Positions 1 to 6,662 of a stretch of DNA of 12,418 nucleotides are shown in pieces. This DNA is from DATARH01 sp035534855 (GTDB lineage Bacteria > Pseudomonadota > Alphaproteobacteria > ATCC43930 > CGMCC-115725): the NCBI GenBank assembly GCA_035534855.1, contig DATLRD010000117.1, positions 1-12,418 on the forward strand, written 5' to 3'. The number at the start of each line of letters is the position of its first letter. Within the stretch, counting starts at the first letter, position 1. The translations under genes and the position numbers were made by a program. The notes below the pieces were generated by a model. It saw only the letters and a program-made list of their open reading frames with translations, searched no databases and was not told the origin of the DNA.

Positions 1-1787
1 GTCTCGGCGATCGCGTTGAAATCGTCGAGCAGCGCGGCGATGCGGCCCGAATCGGACTGGTCCATGATCGCCCGCGCGCGGCGCGTTGCGGCGACGCTGT
101 CGAGGCTGCGGATGCGCTGCTTGACGCGCGGGATGCTGCGCGGGCTCATCGACAATTCCCTGAGGCCAAGGCCGAGCAGCAGCGCGGCATAGCGCGGGTC
201 GCCGGCGATCTCGCCGCAAATGCTGATCGGGATGCGCCGGCGCACCGCCGCCTCGACCGTGAATTGGATCAGCCGCAGCACGCCGGGGTGCAGCGGGTTG
301 TAGAGATGCGCGACCCGCTCGTCGCTGCGGTCGATCGCCAGCGTGTACTGCACCAGGTCGTTGGTGCCGATGGCAAAGAAATCGGCCTCGCCGGCCAGCG
401 CGTCGGCGGCGAGCGCGGCGCCCGGCACCTCGATCATCGCACCGAGCGGCGGCAGGGTGCGCGGCAGGCGCACGCCGCGCCGGCGCAGACGGCGGGCGAC
501 CTGCTCCATCGCCTCGCGTACCTGGCGGATTTCGCCGACCGTCGAGATCATCGGCAGCAGGATACGCAGCGGACCGTCGGCGGCGGCGCGCAGCATCGCC
601 GCAAGCTGCATGTCGAGCAGGCTGCGTTCCTTGAGCGACAGCCGGATCGCGCGCAGGCCGAGCGCCGGGTTGGCTGCCTCGGTCCCGGTGGTTTCGGCCA
701 GCGCCTCGGGCAATTTGTCGCCGCCGACATCGAGCGTGCGCAGCGTGACCGGCCGCCCCTTCATACCGCGCACCAGGCTGGCGTAAAACTCGTACTGCTC
801 GTCCTCGCCGGGCAGGTCGCCGCGGTTGAGAAACATGAACTCGGTGCGCACCAGGCCCAGCCCAGTCGCGCCGCAGGCAAGCGCGTGGTTGAGCTCGACC
901 GGCAGCTCGAGATTGGCTTCGAGGCGAATTTCCACCTCGTCGCGGGTCACCGCCGGCACCCGCCGCAGCCGGGCGAGCACCCGTCGCTCGCGGATATAGC
1001 CCTCGTTTTCCAGCCGATAGGCTGCGATCGTCGCCGCCGACGGATCGAGGATGACGAGACCGCGGCCGCCGTCGACGATTACGCTCGCGCTATTGATCGC
1101 GCGCTCGAGCAGATCGGGGATTCCCATCACCGCCGGCAAGCCCAGCGCGCGCGCCATGATCGCGGTGTGGCTGTCGGGGCCGCCGAACACCGTGGCAAAG
1201 CCGCCGAGCCGCCGCGGGTCCATCAGCGCCGTGTCGGCCGGCGTCACCTCCTCGGCCAGTACCACCGCACCGTCGTCGAGATTGGCGTAGGCCGTGTACG
1301 GGCGCCGGATCAGGTTGCGGATCACCCGGGTGCCGACCACCCGGATGTCGTCGATGCGCGCCGCCAGATACGGATCGCGCATCGCAGCAAAGCCCTTGCC
1401 GATCTCTTCGATCTCGAGCTGCACAGCGCGCTCGGCGTTGATCCGCGTGCGGGCGATGCGCTGGTCGGCGCCGCGGGTCAGCCGCGAGTTGGTCAGCATC
1501 GCCATATGCGCGTCGAGCAGATAGCTGATCTCTTCGGCCGCCGAGCCAGGCAGCGCGGCGGCGCGCTGCTTCAGGTTGCGCAACTGCCGGAGCGACAGCG
1601 CGATCGCCTCGACCAGGCGCGCGCGCTCGGCCTCGACGCCGCCGTCGGACACGGTGAATTCGCCGACCGGCACATCGGCGCGGTCGCCGATATGAACCGG
1701 GCCAATCGCAATGCCCGGAGAGATGCCGATTCCGGATAGAGTCTGTTCGTCGCGCTCGATGCCGCCGGAGGTCTCGTCAATCCTCAT
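1..1787 (-). CDS. ptsI: PTS Enzyme I (PEP-protein phosphotransferase), C-terminus cut by window edge
   Basis: Cytoplasmic first enzyme of the phosphotransferase system. It autophosphorylates from PEP and passes the phosphate to HPr. The frame is open from ATG at 1787 to the left edge, 595 codons. Seen in order: an N-terminal SGIGISPGIAIGPV motif (about residue 18), the phospho-histidine motif GGPDSHTAIMARALGLPA with His207, the PEP-binding LDVGGDK (352-358), a GTNDLVQYTLAIDR motif, and catalytic Cys524 in ICGEIAGDP. By alignment to the 575-residue E. coli enzyme, few residues can be missing. There is no N-terminal GAF domain, so it is an EI rather than the EI-Ntr (PtsP) form, although pipelines may still label it ptsP. 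It starts inside the last codons of ptsH (11-bp overlap) and has a poor ribosome binding site, so its translation is probably coupled to HPr. A roughly 15-residue polar extension precedes the usual start. Confidence 0.95.
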   Translation of the reverse strand, partial: MRIDETSGGIERDEQTLSGIGISPGIAIGPVHIGDRADVPVGEFTVSDGGVEAERARLVEAIALSLRQLRNLKQRAAALPGSAAEEISYLLDAHMAMLTNSRLTRGADQRIARTRINAERAVQLEIEEIGKGFAAMRDPYLAARIDDIRVVGTRVIRNLIRRPYTAYANLDDGAVVLAEEVTPADTALMDPRRLGGFATVFGGPDSHTAIMARALGLPAVMGIPDLLERAINSASVIVDGGRGLVILDPSAATIAAYRLENEGYIRERRVLARLRRVPAVTRDEVEIRLEANLELPVELNHALACGATGLGLVRTEFMFLNRGDLPGEDEQYEFYASLVRGMKGRPVTLRTLDVGGDKLPEALAETTGTEAANPALGLRAIRLSLKERSLLDMQLAAMLRAAADGPLRILLPMISTVGEIRQVREAMEQVARRLRRRGVRLPRTLPPLGAMIEVPGAALAADALAGEADFFAIGTNDLVQYTLAIDRSDERVAHLYNPLHPGVLRLIQFTVEAAVRRRIPISICGEIAGDPRYAALLLGLGLRELSMSPRSIPRVKQRIRSLDSVAATRRARAIMDQSDSGRIAALLDDFNAIAE

Positions 1788-2097
1788 CGAACTTGCATTC
1801 GATCAGGCGCGCGAGCGTGTCAACCGCGGCCTCGGCATCGGCGCCGTTGGCGGTGATCTCGATGACGGTCCCCGCAGCCGCGGCAAGCATCATCAGCCCC
1901 ATGATCGAGCGGCCGGAGACCGCGGTGCCGTTCTTGCGCACCCAGATCTCGGACTGAAATTGCGCTGCAGTCTTGACGAAGCGAGCCGCGGCGCGCGCGT
2001 GCAGCCCCTTTTGATTGCAGATTTCCACGGCGCGCCGGCCTTGCGGCACGATTGCCGGGCCTCCGCCGGCAGCGGCTTGTGGGCCATCCGCAGTCAT
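1777..2097 (-). CDS. ptsH: HPr phosphocarrier protein
   Basis: Small cytoplasmic phosphocarrier (106 aa) between Enzyme I and EIIA. The catalytic histidine is His33 in KGLHARAAARFVKTA. The regulatory serine is Ser64 in GRSIMGLMMLAA, matching the classical Ser46 site that HprK phosphorylates. Both sites are intact, so PEP-dependent His and ATP-dependent Ser phosphorylation are both possible. The protein is about 20 residues longer than classical HPr because of a Gly/Ala/Pro-rich N-terminal tail. The ATG start overlaps the EIIA stop as ATGA (2094-2097). A GAGG sequence lies 8 nt upstream. The downstream end overlaps the EI start. Confidence 0.96.
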   Translation of the reverse strand: MTADGPQAAAGGGPAIVPQGRRAVEICNQKGLHARAAARFVKTAAQFQSEIWVRKNGTAVSGRSIMGLMMLAAAAGTVIEITANGADAEAAVDTLARLIECKFDED

Positions 2098-2501
2098 TTG
2101 CGCGCCTCGGCCAGCAGCTGGGAGGCGACGTTGATGTATTTGCGGCCGGCATCCTGCGCGCCGAGCACCGCGCGGTCGAGCGCCTCATTCTGCCGCAGGC
2201 TGGCGAGCTTGATCAGCATCGGCAGGTTGACGCCGGCGATAACCTCGACCTTGCCGCGATCCATCACCGAAATCGCCAGGTTCGACGGCGTGCCGCCGAA
2301 CATGTCGGTCAAGAGGACCGTTCCCTCGCCGGTGTCGACCTCGGCGATCGAACGCAGAATGTCCTGGCGGCGCTGCTCCATGTCGTCATCGGGGCCGATG
2401 CAGATCGCCGCGATCTGCGATTGCCCGCCGACGACGTGCTCGAGGGCGGCGACGAATTCGGTCGCCAGCCGCCCGTGGGTAACCAGCACGATGCCGATCA
2501 T
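2094..2501 (-). CDS. manX: PTS EIIA component, mannose family (regulatory)
   Basis: A 135-aa protein with the fold signature of mannose-family EIIA domains. It starts MIGIVLVTHG, with His9 as the phosphorylation site that accepts phosphate from HPr, and carries LLTDMFGGTPSN near residue 63-74. It is a stand-alone EIIA: no EIIB or EIIC is encoded beside it. In alphaproteobacteria such proteins are regulatory outputs rather than part of a sugar transporter (family knowledge). Its own partner cannot be told from this sequence. The ATG at 2501 has GGAG 5 nt upstream. It is the first gene of the EIIA-HPr-EI unit and sits 275 bp after hprK. The symbol manX follows common usage, and ptsM or ptsL are equivalents. 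Confidence 0.92.
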   Translation of the reverse strand: MIGIVLVTHGRLATEFVAALEHVVGGQSQIAAICIGPDDDMEQRRQDILRSIAEVDTGEGTVLLTDMFGGTPSNLAISVMDRGKVEVIAGVNLPMLIKLASLRQNEALDRAVLGAQDAGRKYINVASQLLAEARK

Positions 2502-2657
2502 CGGCGCTCCGGCCGCGGCAGGCGCATCGCTGGCATGACGACAGCGGAGGCGGGCGGTTTCACGGTGTGATGTTCGCTGCGGTCGCTCAAGCAGAGACCA
2601 CTAATCGCTCGCACCGGTCGGGGGGCCCGGCGGGAGCATGAGGGGGTAAAGGGCGGT

Positions 2658-2686
2658 CATATACGCCGGTCGCAGGCGTTCGTCAC
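2658..2686 (-). promoter_or_regulatory. Putative sigma-70-type promoter for EIIA-HPr-EI
   Basis: On the minus strand, GTGACG (2686-2681) is followed after exactly 17 nt by TATATG (2663-2658). Each hexamer matches four or more positions of the -35 and -10 consensus. Transcription would start near 2651 and leave a leader of about 150 nt before EIIA. It lies just after a terminator-like hairpin behind hprK, where a new promoter is expected. Pattern match only. Confidence 0.35.
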
Positions 2687-2704
2687 CACGCTTGATCGAA
2701 TGCG

Positions 2705-2717
2705 ACCCTTAGAGGGT
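2705..2717. promoter_or_regulatory. Perfect palindrome upstream of the PTS promoter
   Basis: ACCCT-TAG-AGGGT, a perfect 5-bp inverted repeat with a 3-nt centre. On the plus strand it extends by flanking GC pairs (2702-2720) through one wobble. It is centred about 60 bp upstream of the predicted EIIA start of transcription and has no T tract. It could be an operator half-site pair or a chance hairpin. Confidence 0.25.
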
Positions 2718-2740
2718 TGCTGGGTGTGACATTCCCGGCC

Positions 2741-2766
2741 GAAAATTTCAGCGCCGAGAGCGGCGC
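2741..2766 (-). terminator. Putative terminator after hprK
   Basis: On the minus strand, GCGCCG-CTCT-CGGCGC forms a perfect 6-bp GC stem with a 4-nt loop, and is followed by TGAAATTTTC. It begins 11 nt after the hprK stop. The T run is short and offset by a few bases, so termination may be partial. It marks the likely end of the chvI-chvG-hprK unit. Confidence 0.5.
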
Positions 2767-2776
2767 ATTTCCGTCA

Positions 2777-3241
2777 TCAGGTGACGCGATTCGCGCGCTT
2801 CGCCAGCGCCGGCAGCGCGCCGAGCGCCGCGCGCAGCTTGACGGGGGCCGACGCCTCGAACGGCGCAATCGCCACCACCGGCACCGCAATCCCAAGAATC
2901 GGCTCGGTTCTGGCTTCTGGCAGGCGGTCGACCGCGCCGGCCGGCACCAGGTCGGCAACCAGCGCGAGCGGCAGGTCGGCGAGCGCCGCGAGACTGAGGA
3001 TGCCGATGCCGCGCACCTCGATGAGCCCGGCAATGGTCGCCGGCGCCCGCACCAGCACGCACCCGCCGACGCGGCGCAATTCGCACTGGTCGTCGGCAAC
3101 CAGATCGGCGCCTGCGTCAATCAATCGCAGGGCGAGATCGGATTTTCCGGCACCCGACGGGCCGCGCAGCAGCACCGCCCGGCCGCCGATCGCGACCGCA
3201 GTGGCGTGGACCAGCAGCGGCTCGCCCACCGGGTCGCTCAC
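2777..3241 (-). CDS. hprK: HPr kinase/phosphorylase, short alphaproteobacterial form
   Basis: Bifunctional ATP-dependent kinase and phosphorylase acting on the regulatory serine of HPr (Ser64 of the HPr encoded downstream). I take the GTG at 3241, which overlaps the chvG stop as GTGA and gives 154 aa. An ATG at 3277 would add 12 residues inside chvG and is less likely. Seen: His12 before the nucleotide site, a Walker A loop GPSGAGKSD (27-35), the LVADD motif (47-51), and the HprK signature IEVRGIGIL (74-82). The N-terminal domain of the roughly 310-residue Firmicutes enzyme is missing. This kinase-domain-only length is normal in alphaproteobacteria. It is co-transcribed with chvG and followed by a terminator-like hairpin. 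rapZ, often the next gene in relatives, is not here. Confidence 0.93.
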   Translation of the reverse strand: MSDPVGEPLLVHATAVAIGGRAVLLRGPSGAGKSDLALRLIDAGADLVADDQCELRRVGGCVLVRAPATIAGLIEVRGIGILSLAALADLPLALVADLVPAGAVDRLPEARTEPILGIAVPVVAIAPFEASAPVKLRAALGALPALAKRANRVT

Positions 3242-4986
3242 GCCAGCGGCAGGCGGATCAGAAACCGCGCGCCGCACACCTTGCCGGTCGCGTCGTGTCG
3301 GTTTTCCGCCCAGATCTTGCCGCGGTGCGCCTCGACGATCTGCTTCGAGATCGACAGGCCGAGCCCCGAATGCGTGCCGAATTTCTCGCCGACCGGGCGC
3401 TCGCTGTAGAACCGGTCGAAGATCGCGGTCAGCTTGTCTTCCGGGATTCCCGGCCCGTCATCCTCCACCGAGACCAGCACGGCGCGGCCGTCGAGCACCG
3501 CGCGCACGCGGATTTCCCCACCCGGAGGGCTGAACGAAGCGGCATTGCTGATGACGTTGAGAAATACCTGCGACAGGCGGCTTTCGGTGCCGGCGACGAT
3601 CAGCCCGCGGCCCCGGCCCGTCGGCAGCTCGAGCATGAGGCGAGGCGACCCGTCGTGCTCGGTCGCCTCGTGCATGTCGGCGAGGGCGCGCAGCATCGCC
3701 GCCAGATCGGTCGGCGACACTTCGAGCCGGCTCAGCTCGGCATCGAGCCGCGAGGCGTCGGAGATGTCGGTGATCAGCCGGTCGAGCCGCTCGACGTCGT
3801 CGAGAATGATCGCCATCAGCCGGCGCTGCTTCTGCGGGTCTTCGATGCGGGTCACGGTCTCGACCGCGCTGCGCAGCGACGACAGCGGGTTCTTGATCTC
3901 GTGCGCGACATCGGCGGCAAAGCTCTCGATCGCGCTCATCCGTTGCCACAGCGTGTCGGTCATCTCGCGCAGCGAGCCCGACAGGTCGCCGACCTCGTCG
4001 CCGCGCCCGGTGAAATCGGGGATTTCGACCCGCGCACCGCGGCCGCGGGCGCGCTCGGCGGCGGCGGCGAGGCGGCGGATCGGCCGGGCGATCGTCCCGG
4101 CGAGGTAGAACGAGAGCATGACGGTGACCACCACGGTCGCCGCGAAGATGCGCAGCAGTTCGAGGCGCACCAGGCGCAACTCGTGTTCGATCTCGATGCT
4201 GTTGGACGACAAGAGGAGCGCGCCGAGCACTTCCTTGTAGCGCTGCACCGGCACCGCGACGCTGATCACCAGCCCGCCGGTCGACGGGTCGCTGTTGACC
4301 AACGAGCCCCCATCGCCGTGCAGGGCGCGCACTACCAGCGGATACTCTTCGGCGTTGCCGGTCGCCGCTTCGGCATACGGCGGATAGCGGCGCTGGCGCG
4401 GCAGCAGGTCGACGAGCCAGTCGTAGGCGCGCCGGGTCAACCGCACGATAAGCCCCTTGTTGTCGAGCGGCGGCAGCTCGGAAACCTGGATTTCGTCGCC
4501 ACCGCCGGGCAACACCTGCGTATCGACGATCGGGGTGCCGTTTAGCCCATAAAGCCGGGCGCGGATCTGTGTGGGTTCGACCAGGCGGCGCATCATTTCG
4601 TGCGCCAGCCCCGGCAGCAGCACCTCGCCCTCGTCGGTCGATTCGAGCACGGCGCCTTCGCCGAGCGCCGCCGAGAAGATCTGGCCCTGGGTCGTCAGCG
4701 CCTCGATCTGCTGGCCGATCAGGCTGTCTTCAAACTTGCCGAGATAGAGAAAGCCCACCGCGAGCAGGGCGAGCGGCAGCAAATTGACCGCGATGATCCG
4801 CCGCGTCAGCGGCGACATCGGCCACCGCCGCGAGCGGCGGCGCCGCAGCTCCGGCGTGGCCTCAGGTACAGCCGGCGCGCTCGCGGTCAGCGACTCGCGC
4901 GGCGACGCCGGCACCGCGGCCGTATCAACCTGGAGCGGAGCGGCCGCCCCCGGTTCAGCGGTCGCGGTATCGGTAACCGACGCCAT
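3238..4986 (-). CDS. chvG: Sensor histidine kinase ChvG (ExoS type)
   Basis: Inner-membrane sensor kinase (582 aa from ATG 4986) that phosphorylates ChvI. In relatives it responds to acid and cell-envelope conditions and controls envelope and carbon genes. Domain order: an Ala/Pro-rich cytoplasmic N-terminus of about 60 residues ending in an Arg-rich stretch (RRRRSRRW); a transmembrane helix about 64-82; a periplasmic sensor region about 83-276; a second helix about 277-298; HAMP about 299-352; a HisKA domain with phospho-acceptor His362 in FAADVAHEIKNPLSS; and an ATPase domain with the N box (Asn477, Asn481), DDGPGI (509-514) and GLGLSI (541-546). The start overlaps chvI by 32 bp with no clear ribosome binding site, which suggests coupling. 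The frame stays open upstream to 5103, but that part lies within chvI and does not resemble the family. Confidence 0.95.
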   Translation of the reverse strand: MASVTDTATAEPGAAAPLQVDTAAVPASPRESLTASAPAVPEATPELRRRRSRRWPMSPLTRRIIAVNLLPLALLAVGFLYLGKFEDSLIGQQIEALTTQGQIFSAALGEGAVLESTDEGEVLLPGLAHEMMRRLVEPTQIRARLYGLNGTPIVDTQVLPGGGDEIQVSELPPLDNKGLIVRLTRRAYDWLVDLLPRQRRYPPYAEAATGNAEEYPLVVRALHGDGGSLVNSDPSTGGLVISVAVPVQRYKEVLGALLLSSNSIEIEHELRLVRLELLRIFAATVVVTVMLSFYLAGTIARPIRRLAAAAERARGRGARVEIPDFTGRGDEVGDLSGSLREMTDTLWQRMSAIESFAADVAHEIKNPLSSLRSAVETVTRIEDPQKQRRLMAIILDDVERLDRLITDISDASRLDAELSRLEVSPTDLAAMLRALADMHEATEHDGSPRLMLELPTGRGRGLIVAGTESRLSQVFLNVISNAASFSPPGGEIRVRAVLDGRAVLVSVEDDGPGIPEDKLTAIFDRFYSERPVGEKFGTHSGLGLSISKQIVEAHRGKIWAENRHDATGKVCGARFLIRLPLA

Positions 4987-5653
4987 AGAGGGTTTCGATC
5001 TGGGCGAATTCCCCATCGATGGCTTTGAACTTCTTGCGCAGCCGCTTGATGTGGCTGTCAATCGTCCGATCATCGACATAAATGTGCTCGCCGTACGCGG
5101 CATCCATCAGCTGGTCGCGGTTCTTGACGTGGCCCGGGCGCTGCGCCAGCGATTTAAGGATCAGGAATTCGGTCACGGTCAGCTCGACGTGGTCGCCGCG
5201 CCAGGTGCACAAATGGCGGGCCGGGTCGAGGATCAACTGCCCACGCACGATGACCGGCTCGCCCTGCCCTTCCTCGCGGTCGCGGGTCAAGTCCTCGCGA
5301 CGGATCAGCGCACGGATACGCTCGATCAGCAGGCGCTGTGAAAACGGCTTCTTGATGTAGTCGTCGGCGCCCATCCGCAGGCCCAGGAGCTCGTCGACCT
5401 CGTCGTCCTTCGAGGTCAGAAAGATCACCGGGATCGAGCTGTTGCGGCGCAATTGGGCGAGCAGTTCCATGCCGTCCAGGCGCGGCATCTTGATGTCGAG
5501 CACGGCGAGATCGACCGGGTGTGCCGCCAACCCGCGCAGCGCCTCGGCGCCGTCTGAATAGCAGCGTACCGAAAAGCCCTCCGCCTCGAGCGCCATCGAT
5601 ACCGAGGTCAGGATATTGCGGTCGTCATCGACGAGGGCAATCGTATTGCTCAC
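4955..5653 (-). CDS. chvI: Response regulator ChvI (OmpR/PhoB type)
   Basis: DNA-binding response regulator and partner of ChvG, 232 aa. The receiver domain carries the acidic pocket VDDD (8-11), phospho-acceptor Asp53 in LAVLDIKMP, Thr80 in FLTSKDD, and Lys102 in KKPF. The C-terminal winged-helix domain ends in the typical ETLYGVGYRYR. I chose the GTG at 5653 because TIALVDDDRNILTSVS then starts the protein, as in known ChvI proteins, and because GGGGGA lies 7 nt upstream. The frame is open to ATG 5764, but the extra 37 residues look non-coding and would run over the predicted promoter. It is the first gene of chvI-chvG-hprK, divergent from the HugZ-like gene and pckA. Confidence 0.96.
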   Translation of the reverse strand: MSNTIALVDDDRNILTSVSMALEAEGFSVRCYSDGAEALRGLAAHPVDLAVLDIKMPRLDGMELLAQLRRNSSIPVIFLTSKDDEVDELLGLRMGADDYIKKPFSQRLLIERIRALIRREDLTRDREEGQGEPVIVRGQLILDPARHLCTWRGDHVELTVTEFLILKSLAQRPGHVKNRDQLMDAAYGEHIYVDDRTIDSHIKRLRKKFKAIDGEFAQIETLYGVGYRYRDR

Positions 5654-5711
5654 GAGAAGGTCCCCCAAGCTGCCCCGCGCCACGACGCATCGCGAAACGG
5701 GGTTCATTTGC

Positions 5712-5740
5712 GTAATATGGGCGCTTCCCGGCCCAGACAA
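5712..5740 (-). promoter_or_regulatory. Putative promoter for chvI-chvG-hprK
   Basis: On the minus strand, TTGTCT (5740-5735) and TATTAC (5717-5712) are separated by exactly 17 nt. Each matches four of six consensus positions. The start of transcription would fall near 5705, about 50 nt before the GTG of chvI. This places the promoter in the 122-bp divergent intergenic region. Pattern match only. Confidence 0.4.
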
Positions 5741-5775
5741 AGGGACGCAAGCCCGGCAAGGCACGCGATATCAGC

Positions 5776-6516
5776 ATGATTCTAGGCGACAATGGCCGGG
5801 TTGATCCCTCTGCCGGCGCGCGGCGGCAGATCCGCGGCCGCAGCCACGCCGCGCTCGCCACCAGCCTCGACGGGCGTCCTTACGCCTCGCTGGTGGCGAC
5901 CGCCTGCGACATCGCGGGGAATCCGCTGCTGCTGCTGTCCGACCTCGCGCAGCACACGCGCAACCTCGCCGCCGACCCGCGCGTCTCGCTGTTGTTCGAG
6001 GATACCGCCGGCCATGACGATCCGCTTGCCGGCCCGCGGCTCAGCCTTCTGGGACGGGCCGCGGCGATCGACGACGCTGCCGCGCGCGCCCGGTTCCTCG
6101 CGCGTCACCCGTCGGCCGCCGCCTATGCCGGGTTCCGCGATTTCCGGCTGTACCGTGTCACCGCCGAACGCGGGCATCTCGTGGCCGGGTTCGGCCGGAT
6201 CGAATGGATCGACGGCGCGGCGCTGCGCAGCGCCGGCGATGCCGCCGCGCTGGCCGCTGCCGAAGCCGAGATCGTCGCGCACATGAACGCCGACCATGGC
6301 GACGCGGTGGCGCTTTATGCCGCACGACTGCTGTGCCGCCCCGGCACCGGCTGGGCGATGACCGGCATCGACCCGGAAGGGATCGACCTGCGGCGCGGCG
6401 GCGAGTGCGGGCGGCTCGATTTTCCGGCGCCGGTGCACGACCCCGCCGCGGCACGTGCGGCGCTGATCGCGCTTGCCGATCAGGCTCGGGCGGCACCACC
6501 CGCCCCGCGCGAATAA
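5776..6516 (+). CDS. HugZ-like / pyridoxamine-phosphate-oxidase-fold protein with DUF2470 domain
   Basis: Predicted soluble 246-aa protein with two parts. The N-terminal split-barrel flavin/heme-binding-type domain spans about residues 15-155 and includes ALATSLDGRPYASLV, PLLLLSDLAQHTRN and RVSLLFED. The C-terminal DUF2470/HugZ-type domain carries HMNADHGDAVALYA, with His169 and His174. Relatives include heme-utilisation proteins (HugZ/HutZ) and uncharacterised flavoproteins. Which cofactor this one binds cannot be read from sequence, and no heme-uptake genes are nearby. The ATG at 5776 is the first start and has no good ribosome binding site, so the true start could be slightly different. 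The gene lies between the chvI promoter region and pckA and may be co-transcribed with pckA across a 146-bp gap. Confidence 0.85.
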   Translation: MILGDNGRVDPSAGARRQIRGRSHAALATSLDGRPYASLVATACDIAGNPLLLLSDLAQHTRNLAADPRVSLLFEDTAGHDDPLAGPRLSLLGRAAAIDDAAARARFLARHPSAAAYAGFRDFRLYRVTAERGHLVAGFGRIEWIDGAALRSAGDAAALAAAEAEIVAHMNADHGDAVALYAARLLCRPGTGWAMTGIDPEGIDLRRGGECGRLDFPAPVHDPAAARAALIALADQARAAPPAPRE

Positions 6517-6649
6517 AAAATCCGGCAACGACGTTGCGCATCCAGCCCGCGGGTGACGGCTCGGCCCGCTTGCCCAAGGGCATAGGGCGAGATTATCGTG
6601 CGGCGCACGCGATAGGCGGGGATGCGCCGGCTTGCGGTAATCCCGGCGC

Positions 6650-6657
6650 AAAGGAGG
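6650..6657 (+). promoter_or_regulatory. Strong Shine-Dalgarno site that fixes the pckA TTG start
   Basis: AAAGGAGG lies 5 nt before TTG at 6663. It is the best ribosome binding site in the window. No ATG lies at a suitable distance, so it decides the pckA start. Confidence 0.8.
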
Positions 6658-6662
6658 AAACC

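Noticed and set aside
264..1739. A 491-codon plus-strand open frame opposite Enzyme I
   Set aside because: It is antisense to a gene with clear catalytic motifs, is rich in Arg, Ala, Gln and His, and has no recognisable domain. Long antisense frames are expected in high-GC coding DNA.
2601..2639. A short proline-rich upstream frame (MLPPGPPTGASD) in the EIIA leader
   Set aside because: It has no ribosome binding site before its ATG and is only 12 codons long. A proline-stalling leader peptide would be attractive but is unsupported without conservation.
3295..4545. A 416-codon plus-strand open frame opposite chvG
   Set aside because: It is a shadow of chvG in high-GC DNA, with no domain and unlikely composition.
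6570..6598. TTGCCC and a downstream GATTAT/TTATCG as a pckA promoter
   Set aside because: Spacing is 15 nt for the better -10, or 17 nt for a poor one, so neither is convincing.
6204..6662. N-terminal extension of the pckA frame
   Set aside because: It lies in a different frame inside the HugZ-like gene, has Arg-rich nonsense composition, and is made unnecessary by the strong ribosome binding site before the TTG at 6663.
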